From Artemisia argyi (lineage: Eukaryota; Streptophyta; Magnoliopsida; Asterales; Asteraceae): a stretch of DNA of 64,000 bases. Below the pieces are notes generated by a model that had not been told where the DNA came from, made no database searches, and saw nothing but the letters and a program-made list of their open reading frames with translations. Positions 1 to 10,839 of the stretch are shown here, in pieces. Location: assembly GCA_030686995.1 (NCBI GenBank), contig CM060697.1:42999015-43063014 (forward strand), given 5' to 3'. Numbering within the stretch: position 1 is the stretch's first letter; every line of letters starts with the position of its first letter. The translations under genes and the position numbers were made by a program.

Positions 1-18
1 ACATATTTTTAATGCTAA

Positions 19-558
19 CAAAGAGGATTTTTAGCAACCACTAGTGCCATGATAGATTGTAAGGAGTCTAAGATAGCGGTAGGAGATGGTGAGACTTGGT
101 CGGTTTATGATGTTAAGAAGCATAGCTACGATTGTGAGGACGAACCGACACCAAATTAGGTAGAGATGAATAGGAGACCATCTAGATATGGGCCATGGAT
201 AGAAAGAAACTTTATAGGACCTCAACGCCCATCCTATCTAGAAAAAGATTTCATCGATAAGACACATTCGGTGGAACAACTCATAGCTAGAGATGAGGAA
301 CTAGACCCTTTTGAAGATCCCCTAGTCTTAAGGAAAATGATTGAGTTCTTAAGCGTAATGCCTATCGACCTAGAGATGAACAAGTGGAAAAGGGAAGGGG
401 ATAAGTGTAAATGGAATTGGGACAAGCCACCTAAGGAAGGTGATCCGGATGGAGAAAAGTTTGAGAAGTCATACCGTACCAAGAAAACCGATAGGAAGTT
501 GAAACCTAAGTTTGATCCCAAAGATGTCCTCGACGAGGAGCTCACACATATAGGATAG
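19..558 (+). pseudogene. C-terminal end of gag-protease ORF of element A (Ty3/gypsy)
   Basis: In one reading frame, 19-558 encodes the end of a retropepsin-like domain and a 130-residue tail. The first residues read RGFLATTSAMID, matching the C-terminal GRPFLAT-type motif of plant gypsy proteases. The frame has a TAG at 157-159; the ATG at 166 then opens 393 bases to the TAG at 556-558. The tail is polar and basic (RRPSRYG, DPDGEKFEK) and has no RT, RNase H or integrase motif. It is followed directly by untranslated sequence holding TTGGGAGGCAACCCA, a motif common after the last ORF of Athila/Tat-type elements. I infer a non-autonomous gag-protease element whose coding part ends here; most of it lies left of the window. 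Lineage is tentative. Confidence 0.55.
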
Positions 559-958
559 CCCATGACCTTGAGTCTAGCTACAAGACTCGTAAATAAAGAA
601 AAGCGCTTCTTGGGAGGCAACCCATGTTTTGTGTGTTTTTATATGTTTGATTTTTAATTGTTTGATTGTTATTTGTTTCCGTATGCATGTTTTATTTTTA
701 TTGTTGGTAGATCATGTTTCAAACTAAAATTGTGAAAATGCTTTATTTTGTTGTTTAACATCGTCTTAACTTCATATAAAGGTATTTTTCAAAAGCTAAG
801 TGTAAGGGGAAACCCCAAATTTGTTTCTAAGAACGAAAATGATCTTGATTCGCCACAATATTAAATAAACATGTATATTAGTATTTGTTAGAGTCAAATG
901 CTTGTATCGAGTCATAATGATGTTTTGCAGGATTTTCCAGGAAGTAGGACATAAGTTT

Positions 959-977
959 TTCCAGAAATTTTCTGGAA
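959..977. repeat. 19-bp palindrome in element A
   Basis: Nine-base arms TTCCAGAAA and TTTCTGGAA flank a single central base, giving a perfect inverted repeat. It lies 31 bp upstream of the TGACGGC palindromes at 1008-1041. Function unknown. Confidence 0.6.
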
Positions 978-1007
978 ACTTAACATAAAGATTCTGCAGG
1001 TCACTTC

Positions 1008-1041
1008 TGACGGCCTCAGGGTTTAACACCTGACGGCGTCA
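1008..1041. promoter_or_regulatory. TGACGGCGTCA palindromes with overlapping G-box
   Basis: TGACGGCCTCA at 1008-1018 and TGACGGCGTCA at 1031-1041, the second running into CACGTG. TGACG is the core recognised by plant TGA-class bZIP factors and CACGTG is the G-box; both are established knowledge. The same palindrome recurs in the 3' LTR of element A (15181, 54042, 57352, 57428). Use as an enhancer is inference. Confidence 0.45.
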
Positions 1042-2488
1042 CGTGTAAAATTCTGGAAATTTTGCGAGTTTTGTTTTTCTAATGGAGTCTTAAAGTTTTT
1101 GTTAATTCTTTAGTTTTATAAACTCCAGGAAATCTACAAACATTCATTCCACAAGCATTATATCTTAAATTGCTTTCTCGGATTTGTTAGTATATATAGA
1201 TTGCCGCCGATTTTACACGAGGTTGCCTTGATTGTTTTCTCAGGTTTAACAGGTTATGTATGACAAGAAGATGATTTATATTTCTGGAAGGGAAGCTTTG
1301 AATGTTCATTTTATTGGAGGAAGATCTAACCTTGTTAACACACTATCCACACCGAAAGAATCAGGGGAGTATTTGTTTTCATTCTTTAACCTATTTTACT
1401 TTTACATTCTTTAATTGAACATTGGGGACAATGTTCATCCTAAGTGTAAGGGGAGGGTAAATGATGATAACTTATAGGATACAATTGCACTTGAGTTTGT
1501 TTGTTCGATGGTAGGTGTGTAATAAAACTAAGAGAAATACTTGTTAAGGTAATTTTAGCGCCAAATTTAAAATTTTTTACAACATTTAGGAGTGAAACTT
1601 TAGCCTTAACAAGCGTCTCATGGATAGGAGTCGTATGACTAGCACAAAACCGTACCATTCAGAAAAAATTTCCACCCAAATATGTGAGGTTCGCCTTTAG
1701 ATTTGATAGGAAAAGCATTCATTATTAGTGCTTATGAGTGTACCGGTAGCATTTAGATTCTAGAACTTGCGTTAGTGATGCATCCCGAGACCGCTAGTGA
1801 GACTACATTCGTGTAATAGGATTTACTACATGATAAGAGGCATTAGGATCACCCTTGTGTTAAACCCGTATCATAATTACTTAACCATTTAAGTCATATT
1901 ACTTGACTAGTAAAGTCAATTAATTTTTCCCACACCTTAGCGTTGTACTCATTTTTAGTACACGAAACCCCTAGTACACCCCTCCGAGCCTATATTTTCG
2001 TTTCTAACTTTAAGCATTTTACTTAAAGGAAGAATTTGTTACAACCCACCCAAATGTGCAACCAAATCGCCTTAGCCTTCTATGTATGCACTCATCTTTA
2101 GTGCATTATTGTTACATGTAAACCCTTAGTTAATTGTCTAATTGATTACATGGTTGCTAAGTCGAGTCATATCTTGTACATATTGTTTTGGGACGATTGG
2201 GACTCAGGGGTAAAGTACTTGTGTTATGGAGTAATGGGGAAGAACATAAAATTATAACCCCCATATGTGCATTAATCCTAAAAAGTACTCCAAGTGTTTT
2301 GATTATCTTGATTCGAGTCATTAGAGTAATTTATTGTAAAGTATGTAAAAATTCAAGTGTAAGGGGAATGTACATTCCCTATGATGTATTATTTTGGATG
2401 GTAGGGTAAAAGTGTATGCAAAAAAAAAAAGAAAATAAAATAAAAAATAAATAAATAAATAAAAATATAAAAAAGAAAAAGAGAAAAA

Positions 2489-2493
2489 CATAC
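2489..2493. repeat. Target-site duplication of C1 (left copy)
   Basis: CATAC precedes the left LTR of C1 and recurs at 14442-14446 after the right LTR, as expected for a 5-bp copia integration. Confidence 0.9.
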
Positions 2494-2852
2494 TGTAGAT
2501 TACTAACTAAGTTGGAAACATGATTTCCTTGTGGTTATGTGTCGTTAGAGTTAGAAGAGGGAAAGAGGGGGAGAGTAGAACCTTGAGAGAAAACTAGAAA
2601 TGTATTAGCTTGTGAGAGTGAGAAGGTCCAACCCCTTCCATGCTAGGGAAGGGGTATTTATACAATCTACCAAACGCCCTCTAAAAAGGGCTGTGGAGCG
2701 AGCTGACAGTGGGTGAAGACCCGACCCGACTCCACAAATACTAACTACCTCTAAACTACATACTAACTAAATAGATAAATACCACGAGCTACAATATGCT
2801 AAATTACACTTGGGGTGACCGAGTCTTCTTATGAATAATCGTATTCCTAACG
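2494..2852 (-). repeat. C1 3' LTR (left)
   Basis: Matches 14084-14441 along its whole length. Read on the - strand the intact right copy begins TGTTAGGAATAC and ends AATCTACA; the left copy has lost the first T (C at its outermost base, 2852). A TATAAATAC box lies on the - strand at 2654-2662, inside a GGGGTATTTATAC context. Confidence 0.92.
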
Positions 2853-2867
2853 ATCTCCCCCTAAGGG
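2853..2867 (-). promoter_or_regulatory. C1 polypurine tract
   Basis: On the - strand CCCTTAGGGGGAGAT abuts the 3' LTR, the expected place for the primer of plus-strand DNA synthesis. Close variants (TTGAGGGGGAG) recur inside the spacer at 4697, 4944 and 5125. Confidence 0.75.
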
Positions 2868-5756
2868 AGGTCACCCCAGAAAATAAGTATTGAATCATAG
2901 CATTCAAGTCTTTGATGACATCTTTGTAGCTCGTAGCCTTTTGATTCTTCATAGTAGAGATCTTTGTGCTTTAAGTGGAAGACTCTAGATGACACCTTCA
3001 ATGTGATGGATGATCTTTGGAAATAACATCAGCTGCATTATCCAAAAGAATGTTTGAAAGTCATCTTGGAGTAGTAACATCTCCATGTGATATGAATCTC
3101 TTTGTGTTGGCAAGCTCACACTTTTCAGGATCATGATCTTCTTCATCAGAGTTGAGGAAGCACGGTTGAAGCCCATTCAATGATCATGATGTCTTTTGAG
3201 TTATGAAGTTGAAGTGTGAGCATGTGTTGATGGATCAGCATCTTTTCAGCAATTACCCGCAACCGTTAGAAATTCCTGCAAGTAGACAGTTAGCAAAAAA
3301 TCATCCGGTACTTATAGGTTCAGAATTAGAGATTGTCAACAGCATAGTGTGAAGACTCTTTCTAATCCTCACCAAGATCGTTCCCAATCGGCAAGCCCTC
3401 GAGAGGACTTACATGATCTATCTAAGTAAATCAACGACTGGGTGAGTCGCAGGAGTTCACTCCATGACTGTAGACCATTGGTAACCACCGCGACCACTAA
3501 GCGTAATCCATAAGGAATTACCGAAGTGACCTGCTTTCAGGGATGCTTGATGTTGACCATGGCAGGAATTTCCATTCAATCATTGGGAGTTACTAACGCA
3601 ACAACCCTCATAAATGTTCAGGCAGATTGCTAGGATCTGCGTAGGACTCATAAGTTTACCACTGGTGTCCTTCATGTTGAACAACCAGGGTAGAAGTAGC
3701 ACGTGTTCCTATGAGATCCTTTTATGTATCTCGAGGCTCTAGACTCAAGAAGTGCATTTGGTTTTCCTATGCGGAGATTAGGGAGAGGTCTCCTGCTTCA
3801 ATATCAACCATCTATAAGAGATGAGTCGATAGATTACACTGGTTCCCCGTGAGAATGAAACAAGTTCTTTTAAGAGAACTTGAGTGGTTAGAAGGTTTGG
3901 TGCAGTGCGTCACTGGGTCCATGACGACTTGTCTTCAATGCCAATGTCGCCTTAGCAACAATTAGTAGATTATGAATTGAACCCGGTTTATGCCCTAAGG
4001 TTGAATAATTGGAGGGCTATTTCTTTTCACCCTTTCATATTTCATTTCTTTTTCATTCTTCAACCCCTTCTTTCCCCATTCTCACAATTCTCCTTTTTTC
4101 ATGATCATACCTACAGACTTTCTAATACTATCTATTCTGTATTTTCCATGGGTAGATCCCTCCAGCTCTGGCGGATCATAGGACGGTTTTCCTAACCTTA
4201 GCCACCTTATAACTTCATGACTATCCTATGTTGCCATACACCAAATCATTGAAAATTCTCTCAACGTGTTTATGATTGAGAAACACATTTTGTTAACACA
4301 TTGAGAGTTTTATCATTTTCAAATGCTCCCCCTTAACATGTGCTCATATGTATTGATTTGAAAATTTGCACATGTCGGGAAGAGTTGCACTTTTTGAATT
4401 GATCTACCTTAAATGATCATGACCGAGCATTCGAGACACGCTTACATCACTAGATAAACTAGCTTGAAGTTATTACCCGGCCCGATCAGGTTCACCCAAG
4501 GTTTCTCGAAACGGTACATTCTACTTAAACTAGTCCTTTTCGAGACACGCTTACATCACTGGTTGAACCAGCTTGAAGTTATTACCCGTCCAGAACTAGT
4601 CCTTTCGATTCAGGACATTAGTGTTTCGTCAATTCATGAGTCAAATCTGAGTCTCGATCTCGTAAGATGCAAGGATCCTTTTTCACAAATCATTTGCTCC
4701 CCCTCAAAATGTGCATTGATATAACAAAGGAGTTTAGCACATAGGGAAGAGCAGATATTTGGGTTTGGGTTCAAAACATCACATTTTAATCAGTTTTTCA
4801 TATTTAAATCACATCTTCTCCCCCGATCAAAAATTTCAAACCAATTGTGATTTGTGATCCCAAGTGATTTAAATAAGTTTAGAGATTTTGGGAGAAAGAT
4901 GTGTCATATTTTAAGAATGACTGATTTTGAGACGACACTTAAGCTCCCCCTCAATCCTTGAGGGAATATGTTATGTGTTAGGAATGATGAGTTTATAAAT
5001 GATGTAGAGTTTGGCGATAAACTCATGAAAAATTCATATACTAACACATAACACTCGCACTTAATCCACTTGTAGTTATGCACAAAGATCATTGTTTTGA
5101 TGATATATAGTTTTTGAAATCATTCTCCCCCTCAATCGATGACACATTTTAAAATTACACATTTTGCATAAAGCATTAATTTTTTATAGCATCGATTGAG
5201 TGGTGATTTTAAACAATTCTTCAGGTTTGTTTAATCTTCAAAAAACCATGGTACCACCAAGTTTGGAGCAAATACTTTCCCGAAGAATCTTTGAAGGAAA
5301 AGTATTTGAGATGTAAAGAACACTTCTCTTCTTTTTCCAGAAATGATGCACTTAAGCGTACATCAGATCGGAAAGGCACGAATATAAAGTAATTCATGCC
5401 TTTGTTAGGAACAGTCGTCTTTTTGGCGACGAACTTTCCCCAATACTAAGACCGGGTTGCTATCTGAAGTAATAGCAAACCATAATTTACCGAAGTTGGA
5501 GACGACATGTTTTTAGAGAAAACATTATTGAGTGTATGAAAAAAAAAACTCATGCTTAAGCATATGTATGATTCTGTTCCATTATTGAATGAAATTTCTA
5601 GAATCGTACATACTATTGAATACACATGAGACATGTCGAGAGAAGACTGTTTATGGGTTTTATGATTTTTCAGATTTTATGGTTTTTTTGTAGGTTTTAT
5701 ATTTTTCTATTTCCTTTTTGCGATAGACTATATACAAGGATATGTGAAGTAACCCG
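2868..5756 (-). other. C1 3' noncoding spacer with conserved structured module
   Basis: Nearly 2.9 kb between pol and the 3' LTR with no convincing ORF. The part from about 3270 to 4600 aligns by eye with 16015-17365 in C2 and 60325-61680 in C3b. It contains the same hairpins in the same order: AGTCG/TGACT (3445-3469), GCAGAT/ATCTGC (3622-3640), CTGGT/ACCAG (3662-3688), AAGTTCT/AGAACTT (3862-3881) and CGTCA/TGACG (3908-3926), then two GAGACACGCTTAC hairpins (4432-4588). Further right are polypurine-like TTGAGGGGGAG copies. The conservation of spacing suggests an RNA-level or packaging role; that is inference. Confidence 0.65.
4431..4588 (-). repeat. Paired GAGACACGCTTAC hairpin repeats of C1
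   Basis: Two copies, 4432-4479 and 4541-4588, share flanks CGAGACACGCTTACATCA and CTTGAAGTTATTACCCG around a variable 13-nt hairpin: CTAG-ATAAA-CTAG in copy 1 and CTGGT-TGA-ACCAG in copy 2. The stem changes are compensatory. Equivalent pairs exist in C2 (17156 and 17267) and C3b (61475 and 61585). Confidence 0.7.
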
Positions 5757-8700
5757 TTACTCCTCCTGATCTTCCTGAAGACATGTGAGATCCTCAGGAG
5801 TGAGACTCTTCATGCCAAGGCGAGGGATGATGAATTGAAATCTTTCCCTAGGAAGTGTTTGGTGAAGATGTCAGCCAGCTGGAACTCAGTTCTTACGAAA
5901 TAGAGTTCCGCAATTCCCTTCTCAACTTGTTCCCTGATGAAGTGATGGTGAATATCAATGTGCTTAGTCCTTGAGTGCTGGACGTTGTTGCAGCACAGGG
6001 CGATTGCACTTTTGTTGTCACAGTACATGGGAATCTTGTTGAATACAAATCCATAGTCCGAGAGTTGAGATCTCATCCATAGAATTTGAGCACAACACGA
6101 GGACATGGCAATGTATTCAGCCTCAGTGGAAGAGATTGATGTGCTCATTTGTTTCTTTGAGGACCAACTAACCAACTTATCACCCAGAAACTGTGCGCCC
6201 CCGGATGTGCTTCGACGAGTGTCTTGACATCCCGCATGATCAGCATCGGAATAAGCTGTAAGTGCCATTGCGGTGTCCTTGGGATACTAGAGACCCAGAT
6301 GGATTGTACCTTTAAGATATCGAAAGACCCTCTTGACTGCTTCTAAGTGCTTCTTAGTTGGTTTTGATTGACATCTTGCACATATGCAGACGGCAAAGAG
6401 AAGATCCGGTCTGCTGGCAGTGAGGTACATTAACGAGCCAATCATGCTTCGATACAAGGTTTGGTCGACTTGAGTCCCAACATCATCTTTGTCAAGTTTT
6501 GATCTTTCAATCATGGGAGTATCAACAGAGTCATACGATTCGAATCCAAATTTCTTCAGAATTTCATTTGCATATTTGGATTGATTAATGAATATGCCGC
6601 TGGGGTTTTGAGATACTTGTAAGCCCAAAAAGAAAGACATTTTTCCCATCATAGACATCTGAAATGTAGAGCTCATCTAACTGGAGAACTGATCACACTC
6701 TTTAGGGTCAGAGGAGGCAAAAATGATGTCATCTACATAGATTTGTACATGAAGGTAGTTTTTGCCTGTTTTTCTGGTAAAGAGTGTAGGATCCACAACA
6801 CCTTTGGTAAATTGGTTGGCGAGAAGAAATTTTGACAAAGTATCATACCATGCTCGTGGAGCTTGCTTAAGTCCATAGAGCGCCTTCTTTAACCGATAAA
6901 CATGGTTAGGACGTTCAGGATCTACGAATCCTTCAGGTTGACTAACATACACCACCTCCTTCAGATCGCCATTTAAAAAGGCTGTCTTAACGTCCATCTG
7001 ATATACCAACATATTCTGGCTGGCAGCATTAGCAAGAAAGATTCTTATGGCTTCAATTCTGGCAACAGGAGCGAAGGATTCTTCAAAGTCAATTCCTTCT
7101 TCTTGACGGTATCCTTTAGCCACAAGCCTTGCCTTGTTCTTCAGCACATCTCCATGATCATCAAGCTTAGCTTTAAATATCCATTTAAGAGCAATTATCA
7201 TTGCACACTCAGGAGGAGGAACCAACTCCCACACATCAAGGCGATCAAACTCATGGATCTCGTCAACCATAGCAGTGAACCATGAGACTTTAGACATTGC
7301 ATCTTTGAAATCTTTTGGTTCAACTTTAGTGAGAACAGAGTTGAAGAAGCACCATAAGGCATCAGTTGCCAGTTGTTTGCGTGTTGAAACCAGACGAGAC
7401 GGATTTCCAATGATGTTGTCAATTGGATGATCATTGGTCCATTTCTTGAGATGCTCATGGGGTTGAGGATAGTGGATTGATGTAGCCGTGTTAGATTCAT
7501 CTGAGATGGATGTATCATAAGAAGGTTCAGGAGCAAAGACATTTACAAACGGCTCTTCATTAGGTGGGGCAAACGGATTAACTTCAAAAGAATTATCAGC
7601 AGCAGCTACTCGTGATACAGATGAAGATTGAACATTAGATGTGTTTACTGAATGACTGGTAGTGGGGCCCTCTGGATCCCATGAAAGAGATGTGGATGGC
7701 CCGTCAATAGGCGGTGGTGCAACTGCTACACCCGCCTGTTGTGGAATGATAGGAGCTTCAGGAGCAGCCCCGGCATGAGGTTCAAAGTATTCATAAAACA
7801 TAGGGTCAAACAGTTTCTTCCAATCATCACTTGTGGGAGGCACAAAAGGAGTAGCAGGGGAGGGATACTGCACAAGCCCGGAGCTTATAGGTCCAAGAAT
7901 TAAAGGATTGGGCACGGGTCCGGAACTGGTTTGTCCAGGAGCCGATTGCTCAGTCAGCTCATCGAATGTAACGTGAATAGTTTCCATAATATCTCTGGTA
8001 CGTTTGTTGTAAATTCGGTAACCCTTGCGTTCAGGAGCATACCCAACGAAGAAACCAATGTCTGCCTTGGCCTTGAGTTTCCCAAGATCTTCACTGTCAT
8101 TGGTTGGGTAGCACAATGCACCAAATACTCGTAGAAACGAAAGGTCTGGCTTTCTAACATGAACCAGTTCATATGGTGTCTTGCAGTGTAGAGGGTATAT
8201 CAAAGATCGGTTCTGTGTGTAGCAAGCAGTTGCAATGGCTTCGGCCCAAAGGAACATTGGAGCTTTTGAAAAGATTAGCATAGTCCTAGCAGCTTCAACT
8301 AAGGTGCGGTTACGTCTTTCAACAACTCCATTTTGTTGAGGTGTACGTGGAATGCTCTTTTGATGACTAATGTCTATGCCTTTATAAAATTGAGTGAGTT
8401 GTTTGTTCACAAACTCCGTTCCATTGTTGGTGCGAATAAATCTAACTGTCTTGTTGAGTCGGACTTGCAGTTGCCTGATGAGTTTGATGATGATCCCCGG
8501 GGTTTCATCCTTTGATCTTAAAAATTTTACCCATCTGAAGCAAGAGTAATCATCAACAACAACCAACACATATTTCTTGCCGTTGAAACTTTGAACCCTC
8601 ATTGGTCCACAGAGGTCCATATGAAGAGTATGTAGGACTTCCATGATGGAATTGACAGTTTTGGGTTTATGGGTGTGCTTTTTGCTCTTGCCCATTTGAC

Positions 8701-9277
8701 ATGCGGAACAAAGATGGTCTTTATCATATTTCAATCTGGGCAAACCTTGAACAAGATCTTTACGAGTGAGTTCATTGATGGTACCGAAGTTCAAATGGTT
8801 TAAACGACGATGCCACAGCCATGATTTGTTCTTAGAGGCTTTTGAGAGCAAGCAAATTGGAGAGGACCGCAACATGTCTTCAATTGATATGGTGTAAAGA
8901 TTTGTGCCCCTACTTCCTTTGAGAAGATCTACACCATCTAATTCTCTAACAAAGCATGTGTGTTTTCTGAAGGCCACTTCAAGATCAGAGTCATAGAATT
9001 GACCAACAGAGAATAGATTATGTCCAAGTCCCTCCACATAGTACACCCTAGATATCACACTGTCTCCAAAGACATAGTCACCATGACCCATTATTGCTCC
9101 AAAATGGTCGTTCCCGAATCTGACCATACCAATAAACTTTTCCACGAAATTCATGAGCCGCGAGCGATCTCCAGTCATATGTTTTGAGCAGCCTGAGTCC
9201 AAATACCAAAGGACGATTTGTACGACCTGCATTTGAAACCAGACAATGGTGGATAACTGAAAAAGCTGGAGCCCCAT
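5757..9277 (-). pseudogene. pol: C1 pol: protease, integrase, reverse transcriptase, RNase H
   Basis: On the - strand, from the first codon at 9277: protease motif LDSG (residues 26-29); integrase zinc-binding HHCC with [10 protein letters not shown] and CSACQMGK; core with HMDLCGP, then NNGTEF where DNGTEF is expected (residue 284, Asp to Asn), and [10 protein letters not shown]; a Pro/Ser-rich linker; RT with [20 protein letters not shown] and intact YVDDIIF; RNase H with SDADHAG, STEAEY and CDNKSAI. In-frame TAG codons lie at 6677-6679 and 6287-6289. A one-base shift near 5840 moves the true end of homology to the TAA at 5757-5759. The gag frame is offset by one from this frame. Non-functional for integration because of the catalytic change and the stops. 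Confidence 0.9.
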
Positions 9278-10839
9278 AGACAGTTGGGGTCCGTTTGGTT
9301 AGCACACACAAACATTGGATTATCATATGTCACGGAGATGCTGCATGAATTATCATAGTTTGATGCACTAGACTTAGGATTGGTACTACTTACATCTATT
9401 GGGAGTATTCTGCCCGTAGGTCTCCATTTCTTAGTCAGCACTACTTTGGAATTAGTGATCCTAATTAAAGGGCACTTATCTCCTAGTGTGAATCTCCTTT
9501 CTGTAGGTCTCCATTGATAGCCAATATTAGTAAAGACCTTTCCAGTTTTGGTCCATATTTGCCTAACCGGCTTAGTGCACAAAACATCCTTAACTGAAGA
9601 ACACATTGAGGATTTTAAGAAGGACACAACACATGCATCATGATTACAAAAAAATAAACATTCGTTACGTGTCTTACAAATAGCACCAGAATTCGAATTA
9701 ATTACATCATTGTTAACACAAATGTTTGATTCAACTCAATTCTTTTTGACAGACATAACTTTATTGTTCCTAGATGACTCTCATACTTCCTTCATAAGTG
9801 CACTCTTAGCCGACAAAGTCCTATCATTCTTTGTATTCCACCTAGGCTGTGACTTGCTAGCTTTAGATACACCGTTTACTCCTGTAGAAGCAATGATGGG
9901 AACATTAGAATGCTTGGTTTCTACTTGTTGACCGGTAAACATGGTGGTGGATTGAGTCATGGCATGGGGATAATTAAATGCAACCTGTTTATCGCCAACG
10001 TTAGAGTACGATGCAAGTGACCTATCCACCATGTTGTCACTCTTGGGGCATGTTCCTATGGCATATTCTAATAATTCCTGAGCTCTATTAGTGAGGAAGC
10101 ATGCACCCGAAATGACATCAACCTGTTTATTTGGTATCCTACCATCTTCAATGGTTTCTCTAAGTATGATAAGACACTCCTTCAGATACCTAAGATAGTT
10201 GCTATGAACTAGCTTACTGTTCCTAAGGGGAAGAGAGACATTCAAGGCATTGCACGCAAATTTCTTACAAGCATGAACATTGGAAATAACATGGTCACAA
10301 GAAACAACAGGCATTTTCCCTTTCACCATGGTCTTTAGATTCTCAATTTCGTTCAACAAAGAAGTGACTCTTTCATTGTTTTAATTACGTGTTATTTTAA
10401 TAGACTCAAATAGCTCTTTGTAACGTTGTTTAGCATTTGACATCTCAGCACGAAGCCACTCATTTTCATGTTGTACGTCGTTGATTATGTTTGGTTTCAG
10501 AAAAATTTGAGAATCTAGCGACATTAGGTGGCTGGTATTAGCAACATTCCCCATGTTAGACTTTAATTGTGCAACTTGTGCCCTTAATTTCCAAATCGTG
10601 TTTGAGTGAGCTTGAATTACACCATCTTTTTTGGACAATTCAAAACATGTATCAAATTCAGGAGCATCCGAAAATGTCTTGGCATTTGAGAGTTTTATGC
10701 TATCTTCTAGATGTTGATATTGTAGTTGTAATTTAAGATTATCAACTTCTAGTTTTGAGAAATGCCTGACCATGTTATCATGGTCGTCGTTTTGAATTTT
10801 TGTATTTAATCTCAAATTCTCCCCCTCAAGCTCAATCAC
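9175..10839 (-). pseudogene. gag: C1 gag C-terminal half, shifted frame
   Basis: Continues C1 gag in another frame: the upstream ORF ends at 10836 and homology continues with residues IELEGENLRLNTK from 10839, so a frameshift occurred about there. The 10839-9175 frame is broken by stops at 10381-10383 and 9781-9783. The first part is predicted coiled coil (regular Leu/Glu/Lys spacing). The last part, near 9230, overlaps the start of the protease frame. The C2 counterpart (27404-28500) is similarly coiled-coil rich. Large Sirevirus Gags with coiled-coil tails are known; assignment here is by position and composition. Confidence 0.7.

Larger units (their letters stand above)
559..2493 (+). other. 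3' noncoding region of element A, up to the C1 insertion
   Basis: AT-rich, with no ORF I would support. It contains the TTGGGAGGCAACCCA motif near 610-625, three copies of a purine-rich motif TAAGTGTAAGGGG or CAAGTGTAAGGGG (797, 1441, 2354), two TGACGGC-type palindromes (1008 and 1031) and a TATATATAG at about 1191. The same region resumes at 14447 after C1. The pattern fits the long 3' untranslated region of an Athila/Tat-like element. Host-gene content is not seen. Confidence 0.5.

Noticed and set aside
166..558. Host gene candidate at the left edge
   Set aside because: The same frame upstream encodes a retropepsin C-terminus and the downstream sequence has retroelement 3' motifs.
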